Below are positions 17,034 to 26,395 of a stretch of DNA of 64,000 bases, one piece after another; within the stretch, counting starts at the first letter, position 1; each line of letters opens with the position of its first letter. The position numbers and the translations under genes are program-made. Origin of the DNA: Gemmatimonadota bacterium (GTDB taxonomy: Bacteria; Gemmatimonadota; Gemmatimonadetes; Gemmatimonadales; Gemmatimonadaceae); assembly GCA_027307165.1 (NCBI GenBank), contig DAHUXM010000024.1:1-64000 (forward strand), in the 5' to 3' direction. The notes below the pieces were generated by a model. The model was not told where the DNA came from. It ran no database searches and saw only the letters and a program-made list of their open reading frames with translations.

Positions 17034-18302
17034 TCACGACACTCTCAGGATTACTGCCGGCTGCAGTCGCGCTGATCGCCACGTCGGAACGCATGCTGCG
17101 CATACGCAGCAAGACACGCACACGATGAACGCGACGATGCCCGCGTCCAACGGAAAGCGCCAACCAACCGTCTTGACCACCAGGAATCCACTGACGCTGC
17201 CGATGGCGCCGCCGAGCACGCTGGCGGTAACGGATTCGGCCAGGAACTGAAGAAAGATTTCGCGTCTGCTGGCACCGAGCGCGCGGCGAGTCCCGACCTC
17301 CGAAAGCCGCTCGCGCACGGTAAGATTCTGGAGCGCGAGCGTTCCTCCTGAGCCAGCCCCGATCAGCAGAACCGCGGCGCCAATCTCGAACGCCCGGAGC
17401 CGTCGTGCGGATGTCGACCGTATGTCAAGAAGCCGGCCCTGCGTCTCGACTCGGAAGTCTGCTCGTTGCGTTCCTATCTGATCGTTGGGCAAATGGTGTC
17501 GTGCTGCGACTACACTCGCAATAGCGCTGGCTGCCTGGTTGAGCGTGGTTACGGCCTCGTCGATCCGCACGAAGACCCGCTGGACATAGTCGACCTGAAA
17601 CAGGCGTCGCTGCGCGGTGCGAATCGGGATAAACACCACTCCGTCCTCGTCGAACGCGTCGACGCCGGTGCCTCGTGGTGGGAGAACTCCCACGATCCGA
17701 AATGGAATTCCGCGTATCCAGAGCGTCTCGCCGACAGGATCATCTTCGCCCAGTAGATCCCGCGCCAGCTGCGCTCCGAGTACCGCCACACGCTGAGCTG
17801 ACAGCGCGTCACTTTCGTTGAAGAAATGTCCGCGAAGCATCGGCGCACTCCGGAGCGAGCCGTAGCTCGCTTCCACGCCGCTCGCGCTCGCCTGGCGTGC
17901 CAGCGCACCGAACTTGACGGGCGCCGAGCCGCGATACTCGACCGAGGTGGATACGACACCCGGAGTGGAGGCTGCAATGGAAGCTGCATCGCGGATGTTG
18001 AGAGTGGTAACTTCGCTCCCTGTTCGACCGCGACCACCGCGGGCGCGAGATTGTTGCGCACTGACGATGATCACGTTCGCTCCCATCCGTCCAATCTCAC
18101 GAATTGTCTGCATCCGGCCATTCTCCGCGACGGCTTCCGCGATTATCAACGCCCCGAGCGCGACTCCGACACCACTCGCAATCAGCGCGGAGCGCAGCGG
18201 ACGCCGCAGAAGCATCTTCAGCGCTTCCCCCGTCTGGCGAGCCATTCGGGAGCTTGCGAGAGCAGGGCGACGAGCCGTGCGTGTCGAGGCAGCCTCACTC
18301 AT
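17034..18302 (-). CDS. MacB-like ABC transporter permease (second)
   Basis: 422 residues from ATG 18302 (MSEAASTRTARRPALA), 11 bp after the stop of the first permease. The MacB_PCD arrangement is present: first membrane helix (RRPLRSALIASGVGVALGALIIAEAV), a large periplasmic domain (~60-300) and three C-terminal helices (AVLLIGAGSGGTLAL, AESVTASVLGGAIGSVSGFLVV, DAGIVAFIVCVSCCVCAACVP). The FtsX motif VGTRRALGASRREIFLQFLAES is intact. It probably forms a heterodimer with the permease at 18314. The export substrate is unknown. Confidence 0.93.
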   Translation of the reverse strand: MSEAASTRTARRPALASSRMARQTGEALKMLLRRPLRSALIASGVGVALGALIIAEAVAENGRMQTIREIGRMGANVIIVSAQQSRARGGRGRTGSEVTTLNIRDAASIAASTPGVVSTSVEYRGSAPVKFGALARQASASGVEASYGSLRSAPMLRGHFFNESDALSAQRVAVLGAQLARDLLGEDDPVGETLWIRGIPFRIVGVLPPRGTGVDAFDEDGVVFIPIRTAQRRLFQVDYVQRVFVRIDEAVTTLNQAASAIASVVAARHHLPNDQIGTQRADFRVETQGRLLDIRSTSARRLRAFEIGAAVLLIGAGSGGTLALQNLTVRERLSEVGTRRALGASRREIFLQFLAESVTASVLGGAIGSVSGFLVVKTVGWRFPLDAGIVAFIVCVSCCVCAACVPTWRSARLQPAVILRVS

Positions 18303-18313
18303 GTAGCGACCTG

Positions 18314-19555
18314 TTACTCGGATGTCCGAAGTGCAGCGCTCGGACTTTCCGCGGCCGCCTTCCGTGCGGGAAAATATCCGGCGATGACGCCGATCGCGAG
18401 TGTGCCCGCCGACGCGCCGAGTGTTACCGGCCATGAGATCTCAATCGCCATGCGCATCATGCTGGCTCCGGCGCGAGTCAGCGCTACGCCGATACCGGCC
18501 CCGACCGTGGCGGCGAGCAACGCCACAATGATCGCCTCCATCCAGAACTGTGCCAGGATATCGCGCTGTGTGGCGCCTACCGCGCGGCGGGTTCCGATCT
18601 CCTGTCTCCGCGCTGTCGCCGCGGTGAACATGAGATTGGCAACTATTACGCCTCCTATGGCCAGCGCAAGGAAGCCAACCCAGAAGAAGGCCGTCCTCAG
18701 AGTCGAATCGACCTTTGCGTATCGCGCTATCAGCGCCTCGGGCGATGTGACATGAAAATCATCGAGTGTGGGCGGGCGAATGGCGTGCCGTTCCCTGAGG
18801 AGCGAGTTAACGCTTGCTTCCGTCTCGGCCCATTGCGCCGCGTTCGCGAGCTTGAGGGTCGCCAGCTCGATATTGTCACGATTGAAGATCCTCCGCCGTG
18901 TCGTCTCGAACGGAACGTCAACAATGTTGTCGAGACTCGCGCCCCCCGGGCCCGCGCCATTCGGCGCGAGCACTCCCACCACTATTACGTCGGTCCCCCC
19001 GACGCGGAGGTGCTGACCAATCGGTGATGCGTCACCAAAATATGTCCGCGCGACGTCCGACCCAATTACTGCAACGCGCGCCATCGCACTTTCGTCCGCG
19101 CTTGTAAACGGCGCGCCGGCCTGAAAGGAGTCGCCACGGATCGCGAACCAGTTTGCCGTCACACCGAACAGGCTCGTCGTTCCACTCTTGCCATTCATCT
19201 CGACGCCCGCATCGAAGCCGGTTTGCGCCATGCTCGCCTCGCGTACATTCGGAACCGTCGCCAGAATTGCGGCTACGTCGCCAGGATTGAGTGTCGTAAC
19301 GCTGCTGCCCGGTCTCGCCATTCCGCGCATCGCTGGTCCGCCCGGCTGAACCAGGAGGACGTCGAAGGCGCCGAGCATCGATCGGAAGCTTTTCTCCACT
19401 CCGCGGCGCGCTCCTTCTCCGGTCGCGATGGTGAGCGTAATTGCCAGAACCCCGATGGCCAGTGTGAGGCCCATCGCAAGTGAACGCCCTTTGGTCCTCC
19501 GGATCGTGCGAAGGGCGGTGCGACATGCACCCGGCCATACCGATCGTGCACTCAC
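18314..19555 (-). CDS. MacB-like ABC transporter permease (first)
   Basis: 413 residues from GTG 19555, overlapping the ATPase stop (GTGA). Topology is as in MacB without the fused ATPase: helix 1 (GRSLAMGLTLAIGVLAITLTIATG), periplasmic PCD domain with GSDVARTYFGDASPIGQHLRVGGTDVIVVGVL, then AFFWVGFLALAIGGVIVANLMF, EAIIVALLAATVGAGIGVALT and LGASAGTLAIGVIAGYFPARKAA. The conserved EIGTRRAVGATQRDILAQFWMEA loop contacts the ATPase. It pairs with the second permease to make an asymmetric exporter. Confidence 0.93.
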   Translation of the reverse strand: MSARSVWPGACRTALRTIRRTKGRSLAMGLTLAIGVLAITLTIATGEGARRGVEKSFRSMLGAFDVLLVQPGGPAMRGMARPGSSVTTLNPGDVAAILATVPNVREASMAQTGFDAGVEMNGKSGTTSLFGVTANWFAIRGDSFQAGAPFTSADESAMARVAVIGSDVARTYFGDASPIGQHLRVGGTDVIVVGVLAPNGAGPGGASLDNIVDVPFETTRRRIFNRDNIELATLKLANAAQWAETEASVNSLLRERHAIRPPTLDDFHVTSPEALIARYAKVDSTLRTAFFWVGFLALAIGGVIVANLMFTAATARRQEIGTRRAVGATQRDILAQFWMEAIIVALLAATVGAGIGVALTRAGASMMRMAIEISWPVTLGASAGTLAIGVIAGYFPARKAAAESPSAALRTSE

Positions 19556-20244
19556 TGAACGGCCTCCTGTCTCGCGAGTCGCCGTTCGTCGGACGCAATC
19601 CTGCCATCCCTGATGGTGATCGTGCGCTCGGCGCGCGAAGCGACCACGGGATCATGTGTGACCAGCACGATTGTAAGGCCGGAACGATGAAGCTCCGAGA
19701 GCACGTTCATGATCTGATCCCCCGTTGCGGCATCGAGATTTCCTGTCGGCTCGTCGGCAAGCAATAGCTGGGGGCGCATCACCAGAGCTCGCGCGATCGC
19801 GATGCGTTGCTGTTCGCCGCCAGACATCTCCGATGGCATGTGTGAACTGCGATGAAGCATTCCTACCTGTCTCATAACCAGCTCGGCGTCTGCCCTGGTA
19901 GGCGGCGTGTCACTGTACAGACCGGGCGTGAGCACGTTCTCCAGTGCCGAGGCCCTTGGGAGCAGATTGAAACTCTGAAATACGAAGCCAATTGTCCTGT
20001 TTCGTAGTGCAGAGAGCTCATCGTCGTCCAGTCCGTCCACGCGTTGACCGTTCAGAACGTAGCTTCCCTCGCTCGGCAGATCGAGCGCGCCAAGTATTTG
20101 GAGCAAGGTGGTTTTGCCGGATCCGGATGCGCCAACAATTGCGACAAATTCACCTTTGCCAAGCTCGAGCGAGACGTCGCTGAGAGCCGCGACTGGACGC
20201 TCCCTTCCACCATAGGATTTCTTTACGTGCTCGAGCGATATCAT
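19552..20244 (-). CDS. MacB/LolD-type ABC transporter ATPase
   Basis: 230 residues from ATG 20244 ([13 protein letters not shown]), overlapping the adaptor stop (ATGA). Walker A is GASGSGKTT, the Q loop is [18 protein letters not shown], the signature is [15 protein letters not shown], Walker B is [12 protein letters not shown] and the H loop is VTHDP. The sequence shows LolD/MacB features: [22 protein letters not shown]. It energises the two downstream permeases. A longer frame continues upstream within the adaptor gene but is not protein-like. Confidence 0.96.
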   Translation of the reverse strand: MISLEHVKKSYGGRERPVAALSDVSLELGKGEFVAIVGASGSGKTTLLQILGALDLPSEGSYVLNGQRVDGLDDDELSALRNRTIGFVFQSFNLLPRASALENVLTPGLYSDTPPTRADAELVMRQVGMLHRSSHMPSEMSGGEQQRIAIARALVMRPQLLLADEPTGNLDAATGDQIMNVLSELHRSGLTIVLVTHDPVVASRAERTITIRDGRIASDERRLARQEAVQ

Positions 20245-21311
20245 TGTCTGACCTCCGGAAAGTTGCCTGTGAGAACGGTGTCGCCTGCTTGCAACCCGCT
20301 TGATATCTGTGTTACATCGGCCTGCCTCGCGCTGGTGCGCACTGCGACGCGTGAGATCCTGCCGTTGGTGCGCCTCCACACATATACGCCGTCGCCAGCC
20401 TGGCGCACCGCTCGTGTCGGAACCACGAGTGCGACGCGGGATGGCCCGGAGATCGTCACACTGGCCGTCATTTGCGGCCGAAGGATTGCTGCATCGCGAG
20501 ACGGCGGGTCAAGCCGAATGGTTGTCTCGTAATCCACCACCCCACTGATGACTGTGGCGTCGGGTGCCAGGCGAACGACGTTACCGGAGAACGTTCTGCC
20601 GGGATATGCATCGACCGTGAACTCAGCGTGATCGCCGGTGTGGACGCGTCCGATGTCTGTCTCGTCGACCAGTGCGACGCATTCCAGCCTGGAAAGATCC
20701 ACGAGTGTCACGAACGTCGGTGCCGCGAACGATGATGCGACGGTTTCCCCTTCGTGCGTTGTCACCGATGCGACAATGCCATCCACCGGAGCTCGAATCG
20801 TCATGTAGCCGAGCTGGACGCGCGCAAGATCCCGTTGTGCAATCGCGCTTGCAAGGCGAGCCTTGGCCTGCAGTGCAGTGGTCTCCGAATTCAGCAGATC
20901 GCGCGGAGCGGCGTATCCCCGATCCGCGAGCGGCCGCATCCTGGTGAGGTCCGCCTCGGCCTGTGTGAGCGTTGCCTCGAGGTCGGCTACCCGGGATTCC
21001 GCATCGCTGACTTTCAGGCGCGCCTCCCTGTCGTCCAGCTCTGCGATGACATCGCCGCGATGCACCAACGATCCCTGGCGGACTGCGAGCCGTCGGACCA
21101 CGCCGGATGCCTGCGCGCCGACGTCGACCTTTGCGCCCGGTGAGAGCCTGACGCTTCCTGTTGCAATGACACGTGGAGTGAGCTCGCGACTCGCCGCGAC
21201 CGCGACGGGAGCCAGGGTTGAACCCGACGCGTCGCTCGCCGGCCGTCGGACAAAGGCGAACAGCGCGACGCCGAGGATGAGAATCGTGGCGAACAGGACG
21301 GTACGAATCAT
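20241..21311 (-). CDS. MacA-like periplasmic adaptor (membrane fusion protein)
   Basis: 356 residues. ATG 21311 is chosen because GGGAAG lies eight bases upstream; a GTG at 21341 would add ten residues. An N-terminal anchor (MIRTVLFATILILGVALFAFV) is followed by a biotinyl-lipoyl half (VDVGAQASGVVRRLAVRQGSLVHRGDVIAELDDREARLKV), a coiled-coil hairpin (AESRVADLEATLTQAEADLTRM...), the second lipoyl half (MTIRAPVDGIVASVTTHEGETV) and beta-barrel/MP domains. It links the MacB-type exporter to an outer-membrane channel, which is not encoded in this operon. Confidence 0.93.
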   Translation of the reverse strand: MIRTVLFATILILGVALFAFVRRPASDASGSTLAPVAVAASRELTPRVIATGSVRLSPGAKVDVGAQASGVVRRLAVRQGSLVHRGDVIAELDDREARLKVSDAESRVADLEATLTQAEADLTRMRPLADRGYAAPRDLLNSETTALQAKARLASAIAQRDLARVQLGYMTIRAPVDGIVASVTTHEGETVASSFAAPTFVTLVDLSRLECVALVDETDIGRVHTGDHAEFTVDAYPGRTFSGNVVRLAPDATVISGVVDYETTIRLDPPSRDAAILRPQMTASVTISGPSRVALVVPTRAVRQAGDGVYVWRRTNGRISRVAVRTSARQADVTQISSGLQAGDTVLTGNFPEVRQ

Positions 21312-21432
21312 ATTGCCGTTCTTCCCACGACTCGGCCGCACGTTTACCGAATACCTGAAGTTTTCTCGGTGCGGCGACGGAGCCGTACGGATTGCGTCCC
21401 GAGTGCGAGCGGGAAGGGAGAAGCTCGCCGCC

Positions 21433-21927
21433 TCAAATGATGAGCGCGCTCTCCGTTCTGATCAGATCGCGCGTACGAATCAGAATTACGAAACCAGGCT
21501 GACCCGACGGCACAAAGATTTCCGCGGCATGCGCGATGCGTGCGTCGATCAGCACTGGAAGATCGAACAGGCTGCCGAGTGGAGGTACGCAACCAGGCCG
21601 GCACCTCGTCGCGCGATATACCTCGCCAAGCGATGCAGCGCGGGCTGATTCTGCACCGGCGGCATTACGCACCGAGCGCATGTCAGCTCTCGCGTTCGCG
21701 GGTTTCAGCAAGAGCACAAACCTTTCGTTTACCGAACGACTCCCCGCGTCGCGCGCCTTCACGACCAGTGTGCCGCCACGAGGCGCGAAGTGCGTAATCC
21801 CAAATTCATCATCTACCGTCTCCAATGGCAGCTCGACGCAACCGCGACCGTGGTCGCTGACCCAGTTGCGGACCGCCGTAAGGACCGGGCGCCAATTGTA
21901 ACGCATGTCGAGCGCACTGCTATACAC
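21433..21927 (-). CDS. YbaK/EbsC-type aminoacyl-tRNA deacylase-like protein
   Basis: 164 residues from GTG 21927, supported by GAGGA about ten bases upstream. The YbaK core is recognisable: RFVLLLKPANARADMRSVRNAAGAESARAASLGEVYRATRCRPGCVPPLGSLFDLPVLIDARIAHAAEIFVPSGQPGFVILIRTRDLIR. It includes the GCVPPLG signature loop and the terminal beta-strand plus helix. Members hydrolyse mischarged tRNA in trans; the acceptor is not predictable. It is divergent from the gene at 22257 and lies 121 bp upstream of the efflux operon. Confidence 0.85.
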   Translation of the reverse strand: MYSSALDMRYNWRPVLTAVRNWVSDHGRGCVELPLETVDDEFGITHFAPRGGTLVVKARDAGSRSVNERFVLLLKPANARADMRSVRNAAGAESARAASLGEVYRATRCRPGCVPPLGSLFDLPVLIDARIAHAAEIFVPSGQPGFVILIRTRDLIRTESALII

Positions 21928-21972
21928 TTCGCTTTATCCTCGTTGGAAGGCGAGCCGTGAAGTTTAACATGA

Positions 21973-21991
21973 TGTGATGCAAATCATTATC
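21973..21991. promoter_or_regulatory. Fur-box-like sequence in a divergent intergenic region
   Basis: The 19 bases TGTGATGCAAATCATTATC match 14 of 19 positions of the E. coli Fur consensus, including ten consecutive bases at the 3' end. The site is AT-rich in a GC-rich genome and lies 46 bp upstream of the YbaK-like gene. The rest of the 326-bp region holds a perfect 9-bp hairpin (22091-22112) but no gene. Fur control is a hypothesis; the local iron link is not obvious. Confidence 0.35.
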
Positions 21992-22090
21992 AAAGTGATT
22001 GCGCGTCTACGGAGTGTCGCGGCCTGGTTGTCAGATTTGCAACGTGTACCGATTGTGTTTACAGGATTCGCCGATCCTGGCGCGCATATA

Positions 22091-22112
22091 CGGCCAGTGT
22101 GTGCACTGGCCG
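22091..22112. other. Perfect 9-bp hairpin in intergenic DNA
   Basis: CGGCCAGTG (22091-22099) and CACTGGCCG (22104-22112) form a perfect stem with a four-base loop TGTG. No T-run follows, and it is more than 140 bp from either flanking start codon. It may be an operator, a small-RNA element or an RNA hairpin in a long leader. Nothing else recognisable occurs in 21992-22253. Confidence 0.4.
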
Positions 22113-22256
22113 AGTCGGCGGTAGTTAGCCGTAGTCAAACGACCGCTCGCTGTAGGATCGCTACCGTTCACTGCTTGCCCGTTGTTATGCGGACGACCGC
22201 GATTCTAGCTTCCTCGCAACTGTTGAATGTCCCGCTCGATTACCTGAACTCCCGTG

Positions 22257-23738
22257 ATGATGTTCTGGACCATTGCATTGTTGTCCTCTCTTGTCGTGAC
22301 TGCGTACCCAGTCCCTCAAAGGCCCACGCCCGTCGCCGCACGGACGGACTTGCGGGCCATGGCGACCGTCGACTCGGCGATCGCACAGATGGGTGGTCTG
22401 GATGCGCTTCGTGGTATTCGGACGGCGCGTTATTCGATGGTCACGCAGTGGCTGTCGACGAATTTTGCTCCACGGCCGTTCGAGGATGCTCCGAGCTACG
22501 AGCTGAACAGCGACATGCGTGACTACACGACGCGCACGTGGCGCAATGTGCGAAGATTTGCCGGACCTGCGTGGACCGAGGTCACCGATCTCGTGATCGA
22601 CACAGTGGCGGCTCGCTACAGCACGACGCCACTTCCAAGTGTCGCCAATGCAGGCAGGACCGTCGACAACTGGACTGCACTGAACGTTGCATACATCGAT
22701 GAACGGCGCGAGCTGTTCGCGTTTACGCCTGACCGGCTGGTGCTGCTACTTCGCAGCGCTCCGGATCTGCGCTCGCACCCCGACACCGTGATAGGCGGAA
22801 TCCAGGAGGCGGCTGTTTCGGCGACGATCGACGGCTTTCCTACGACGGCATTCTTCCGTCGTAGTGACGGCTTTCTGACGATGGCACGCTATCACGCTGA
22901 CGAGTCCAACGATTTTGGGCTCGCTCCGTGGGGACCGATGACTGTCGAAGTGTGGTACTCTCAGTGGCGTACCGACCCCGCTTCACATGTGCGGACTCCC
23001 GCGCAATGGGATATTGCAAGAGTGGGAAGACCGTACAAGCGCATGACTGTGCTGTCGGTAGCGTTCAATCCTGCGCTTCCAGCTGATTCACTCGTACTGA
23101 GCGACTCCGTTCGATCGGAATATCTGGCGCACGCACGTCATCCGATGGCCGACCTGCCTCTGACAAACGCTCGCCTGGCGCCCGATCGAATGATCGCGCT
23201 ATTCCAAGCGCCGGGTGGCCCGGTCGCGGCTGTAAAGGTCGGCAACGGCTGGGTGCTTCTGGAACCGGGAAACCTGCCCTTGAACGCCGCACGCGCTGCG
23301 AGCTGGCTGGCTTCGAACGATGCGGGCAGCAAAGTGATTGGCGCGGTAATGGGGACGACGTTTCCGTCAGGCGGTGCGTCGTGGGTGTCCAGGAAGGGAC
23401 TGCCGATTTACGTGGCACAGCCTGGCGCGAAGGGCGATTCCGCGTCGCTCAAGAACTATGGCGCGCCGCTGAGCACGCTTCACGTTGTCGCTCGTGGCCA
23501 GTGGATCAAGTTTCAAGGTGCGGCTCGTGATTCCCTCTGGGTTGAACCAATTGACGTACCGAATCTGCAGGGTGCTCTTCTTCTGTACTCGCCGTCACTT
23601 CACTGGGCGTACTCGAGCGCGATCGGGGAGCCGGCGCAGTTGGCGATGGTTGCCAATCGTCTGCGCAAGCGCGGATGGACCGTCGATGTTGTCGGATCTC
23701 CGCGCGCACCCGAGGGTGTCAAGCCCATCCGCGAATGA
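22257..23738 (+). CDS. Secreted protein with probable degenerate metallo-beta-lactamase domain
   Basis: 493 residues from ATG 22257; GTG 22254 and ATG 22260 are also in frame. The signal sequence is FWTIALLSSLVVTAYPVPQ. Residues ~30-290 are an unrecognised beta-rich domain. Residues ~310-490 follow the MBL fold order: VAAVKVGNGWVLLEPGN (MBL entry strand), SKVIGAVMGTTFPSGGASWVSRKGLPIYVAQ (position of HxHxDHxGG), then LQGALLLYSPSLHWAYSSAIGE. The metal ligands are gone: GTTFPSGG stands where THxHxDHxGG belongs. The stop overlaps the next start by ATGA. The MBL assignment is inference from pattern. Confidence 0.75.
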   Translation: MMFWTIALLSSLVVTAYPVPQRPTPVAARTDLRAMATVDSAIAQMGGLDALRGIRTARYSMVTQWLSTNFAPRPFEDAPSYELNSDMRDYTTRTWRNVRRFAGPAWTEVTDLVIDTVAARYSTTPLPSVANAGRTVDNWTALNVAYIDERRELFAFTPDRLVLLLRSAPDLRSHPDTVIGGIQEAAVSATIDGFPTTAFFRRSDGFLTMARYHADESNDFGLAPWGPMTVEVWYSQWRTDPASHVRTPAQWDIARVGRPYKRMTVLSVAFNPALPADSLVLSDSVRSEYLAHARHPMADLPLTNARLAPDRMIALFQAPGGPVAAVKVGNGWVLLEPGNLPLNAARAASWLASNDAGSKVIGAVMGTTFPSGGASWVSRKGLPIYVAQPGAKGDSASLKNYGAPLSTLHVVARGQWIKFQGAARDSLWVEPIDVPNLQGALLLYSPSLHWAYSSAIGEPAQLAMVANRLRKRGWTVDVVGSPRAPEGVKPIRE

Positions 23739-24994
23739 CGCGTGTGTCCAGACTGCGCGCACGTCTGCCGATCATCAAACCCGATATCCGAAGTCTGCGT
23801 CTACGTACTTCACTGTTGTGGGTTTTCGCAGTCATGGCGCTGGCTTCGCCGGCTGCGGCCCAGTCTTCCAAGGGGAGGGTTCTTCGTGTGCCCGCCGAGT
23901 ATTCGCAGATCCAGGCGGCCATCGAGGCGAGTGTGGACGGGGATACTGTCCTGGTGGATCCAGGCCACTATTACGAAAACATCAACTATCGGGGCAAGGA
24001 CATCGTCGTCACGAGCCGTTATGCCAGGACTGGCGACTCGCGTGACGTCGAGCGCACGATAATCGATGGCAGCCGGCCCCGGTATTCGGATTCGGCGAGC
24101 GTTGTGATCATAACGAACCCGCGTCAGGGCCGACCTGTCCTTCAAGGTTTTACCATCACTGGCGGGAGCGGCACCAACTGGCGCGATCTTCGGAACGGGG
24201 GCCTCTACCGCGAAGGTGGTGGCATTCTTTCCGAGTTCGCGTCGCCGCGGATACTTCACAACATCATCGTTGGAAATACTGCAACGCTCGTTTCCGGCAG
24301 CGTGCGGAGTGCGGGCGGTGGTGCAATGCGGTGCGGCAATGGGGAACCTGAGATCGCGGGCAACGTCATTGCCGGAAATCGCGGGGGTTACGGTGGAGGT
24401 GTGGTGCTCTATTACACAGCGGCGAACGTCCACAACAACGTGATCGTGCGCAACGTGGGAGGCTATTCGTTCGGCGGGGGCGGGCTGTGGATCACCGCGC
24501 GTCTCGCCCGCGGGTCTCCGAACGTGATCGAGAATAACACCATCGCTGACAATCATGCCGTGGGCGATACTACAGGCGTTGCGGACACCGGCAAAGTCGA
24601 CGATGTCAATGGGCGCGGCGGAGCCGTGCTCGTCTACTCAGGAGGCGTGTACGTCAACGCAGTTATTCTGCGCAACAATATCATCTGGGGGAACACCCAG
24701 CGCACTGGCGGTGCCATCGCCGGCGATACGCCGGCGGTCACGACGACTTATTCCGACGTGCAGGGCGGATGGCGTGGGGTTGGGAACATCAGCATCGACC
24801 CGAAATTCACCGACACTCTTCGCTACCATGTTGTAGCGCACTCAGCCACCATTGGTGCGGGCGACCCGGTCACGAGATCGGTCGACAAAGATGCCGCAAG
24901 CGCGACACATGGGATGCGGGCGCCGGTATCTGCGCGGACACGAAACGACATGGGGGCGTACGGGGGTCTGCTGCCTCACCTGCAGATTCCCTGA
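23735..24994 (+). CDS. Secreted right-handed parallel beta-helix protein
   Basis: 419 residues from ATG 23735, overlapping the previous stop (ATGA). The signal peptide is LLWVFAVMALASPAAAQ. A pectate-lyase-like helix follows, beginning with the diagnostic VPAEYSQIQAAIEASVDGDTVLVDPGHYYENINYRGKDIVVTSRY. Successive coils are rich in GGG and N-ladders (GNVIAGNRGGYGGGVV, AANVHNNVIVRNVGGYSFGGGGLW, VIENNTIADNHA, AVILRNNIIWGN). These proteins bind or cleave polysaccharide; no catalytic residue can be picked out. It is coupled to the degenerate MBL gene. Confidence 0.9.
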   Translation: MTRVSRLRARLPIIKPDIRSLRLRTSLLWVFAVMALASPAAAQSSKGRVLRVPAEYSQIQAAIEASVDGDTVLVDPGHYYENINYRGKDIVVTSRYARTGDSRDVERTIIDGSRPRYSDSASVVIITNPRQGRPVLQGFTITGGSGTNWRDLRNGGLYREGGGILSEFASPRILHNIIVGNTATLVSGSVRSAGGGAMRCGNGEPEIAGNVIAGNRGGYGGGVVLYYTAANVHNNVIVRNVGGYSFGGGGLWITARLARGSPNVIENNTIADNHAVGDTTGVADTGKVDDVNGRGGAVLVYSGGVYVNAVILRNNIIWGNTQRTGGAIAGDTPAVTTTYSDVQGGWRGVGNISIDPKFTDTLRYHVVAHSATIGAGDPVTRSVDKDAASATHGMRAPVSARTRNDMGAYGGLLPHLQIP

Positions 24995-25081
24995 CCTTGC
25001 TGCTGGAGGTCCGGGGTGCGACACGCGATGCGGCGCCTGGCGTGATGTAGTTATTGTCGCGCGATTGAGTCCCGGCCCTCG

Positions 25082-26395
25082 CTAACCCTGCAGCCATCCG
25101 CCGGCGAACTTCGCGCGGCGCAATCCGGTGACGATGTAAGAGCAGTTGCGCATCAGCTTCCAGATCAATTCCGTGCGATGGTTCTCGATCATCAGGACGA
25201 TCGGGCCCTGATTGAGTCCGCAGTGGCTGGAGGAGATCCATCCGATCGCTCCGGCCTTTTTCGTCGGGAATGTGCGGTTGAACGCCGTCGTGAAGCCGTA
25301 CGGGTTGGGTTCCATCAATTCCAATCGCTCGAATTGCTTGATCGCAGGCAGCACGATATCGGGTGCGAATGGAAGCGAGGCGACGACGGCCCACGGCGCG
25401 ATCGTACCGTCGTCGGGACCGTAGGGTGCGCCGCGCGATATGTAGTCGTAGAAGCGTCGCACGATACCATCGACGCGGCATGTGATACGGCCCGGGCCAT
25501 CGCTTGCCGTGAGACCCCAGCATGACTCGTCGTATCCTGCAAACTGCATCGGATTACGGATCGCGTACTTGCGCTGTACGTGTGTCGCACTCCGGCTGTT
25601 GTCGAAATAATCCGACTCCCTTTGCTGCATGTAAGGGTCGCGGATGTCGCGAAAATCAATCCAGACATGCGATAGCTGATGTGTGAACAGCGGACCGGAG
25701 TACAGAAATTCCGTGCCGTAGATCTTCTTCCACTTGTACGTCGATGTCCATGCCGTGTAGGTCTCTTCCGGGAGGGGATGCGTTGGCGAGCCAAGGCCGA
25801 GTACGTAGAGCAGAAGCGCCTCGCTGTAGCCCTGCCAGCGATAGCGTATGAAGCCACGTTCCGGCGTCCATCCGTGCGAGAGGGTGGGGCCGTGGTTGAG
25901 CATCCACTGCCAATCGACGCGCTCGTAGAGCTGTCTCGCAAGCGCGCGAATCTCGCGCTCATCCTGTGTATCGCGCGTGAAATATTCTGCCGCCGTCAAC
26001 ATTCCCGCGAGGAGGAACGCAGAGTCGACGGATGACAGTTCGGACTTCCAGACGCGGCGGCCCGTCTGCATGTCCAGGAAGTGGTAGTAGAACCCCTTGT
26101 AGCCCGTTGCATTTCTGTCGGTACTCTGCGTGCTTTTCGCAAAGAAGCGTAAACATGCGAGCGTGCGCTGGATGGCGTCGTCGCGCTCGAAGTATCCGCG
26201 CTCCACACCCACGGGATACGCGGCAAGGGCGAGGCCCGTTCCCGCGATGCTGGATGGCGAGTTCGCTTCCGTTCTGTCGCGCACGAGGCCATTGTCGAGA
26301 TTCACCTCGTTCACGAAGTAGCGGAACGTCTTCTGCTGCAGTTTATCAAGTAGCTTGTCGTCGACAGGCGTGGTCATGGCGTTACGTCGAGGCAT
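25082..26395 (-). CDS. Glucoamylase-family protein (COG5368, Glycoamylase domain)
   Basis: 437 residues from ATG 26395; ATG 26377 (MTTPVDDKLLDKLQQKTF) is the other candidate. No signal peptide is visible. The (alpha/alpha)6-barrel family pattern is clear: KLQQKTFRYFVNEVNLDNGLVRDRTEANSPSSIAGTGLALAAYPVGVERGY near the start, SSVDSAFLLAGMLTAAEYF, RWQGYSEALLLYVLGLGSPTHPLPE, and CWGLTASDGPG near the C-terminus. Members are glucan-active (several are beta-1,2-glucanases of GH144/GH162-like clans). The lack of a signal suggests action on intracellular oligosaccharide, or an export route I cannot see. Confidence 0.88.
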   Translation of the reverse strand: MPRRNAMTTPVDDKLLDKLQQKTFRYFVNEVNLDNGLVRDRTEANSPSSIAGTGLALAAYPVGVERGYFERDDAIQRTLACLRFFAKSTQSTDRNATGYKGFYYHFLDMQTGRRVWKSELSSVDSAFLLAGMLTAAEYFTRDTQDEREIRALARQLYERVDWQWMLNHGPTLSHGWTPERGFIRYRWQGYSEALLLYVLGLGSPTHPLPEETYTAWTSTYKWKKIYGTEFLYSGPLFTHQLSHVWIDFRDIRDPYMQQRESDYFDNSRSATHVQRKYAIRNPMQFAGYDESCWGLTASDGPGRITCRVDGIVRRFYDYISRGAPYGPDDGTIAPWAVVASLPFAPDIVLPAIKQFERLELMEPNPYGFTTAFNRTFPTKKAGAIGWISSSHCGLNQGPIVLMIENHRTELIWKLMRNCSYIVTGLRRAKFAGGWLQG

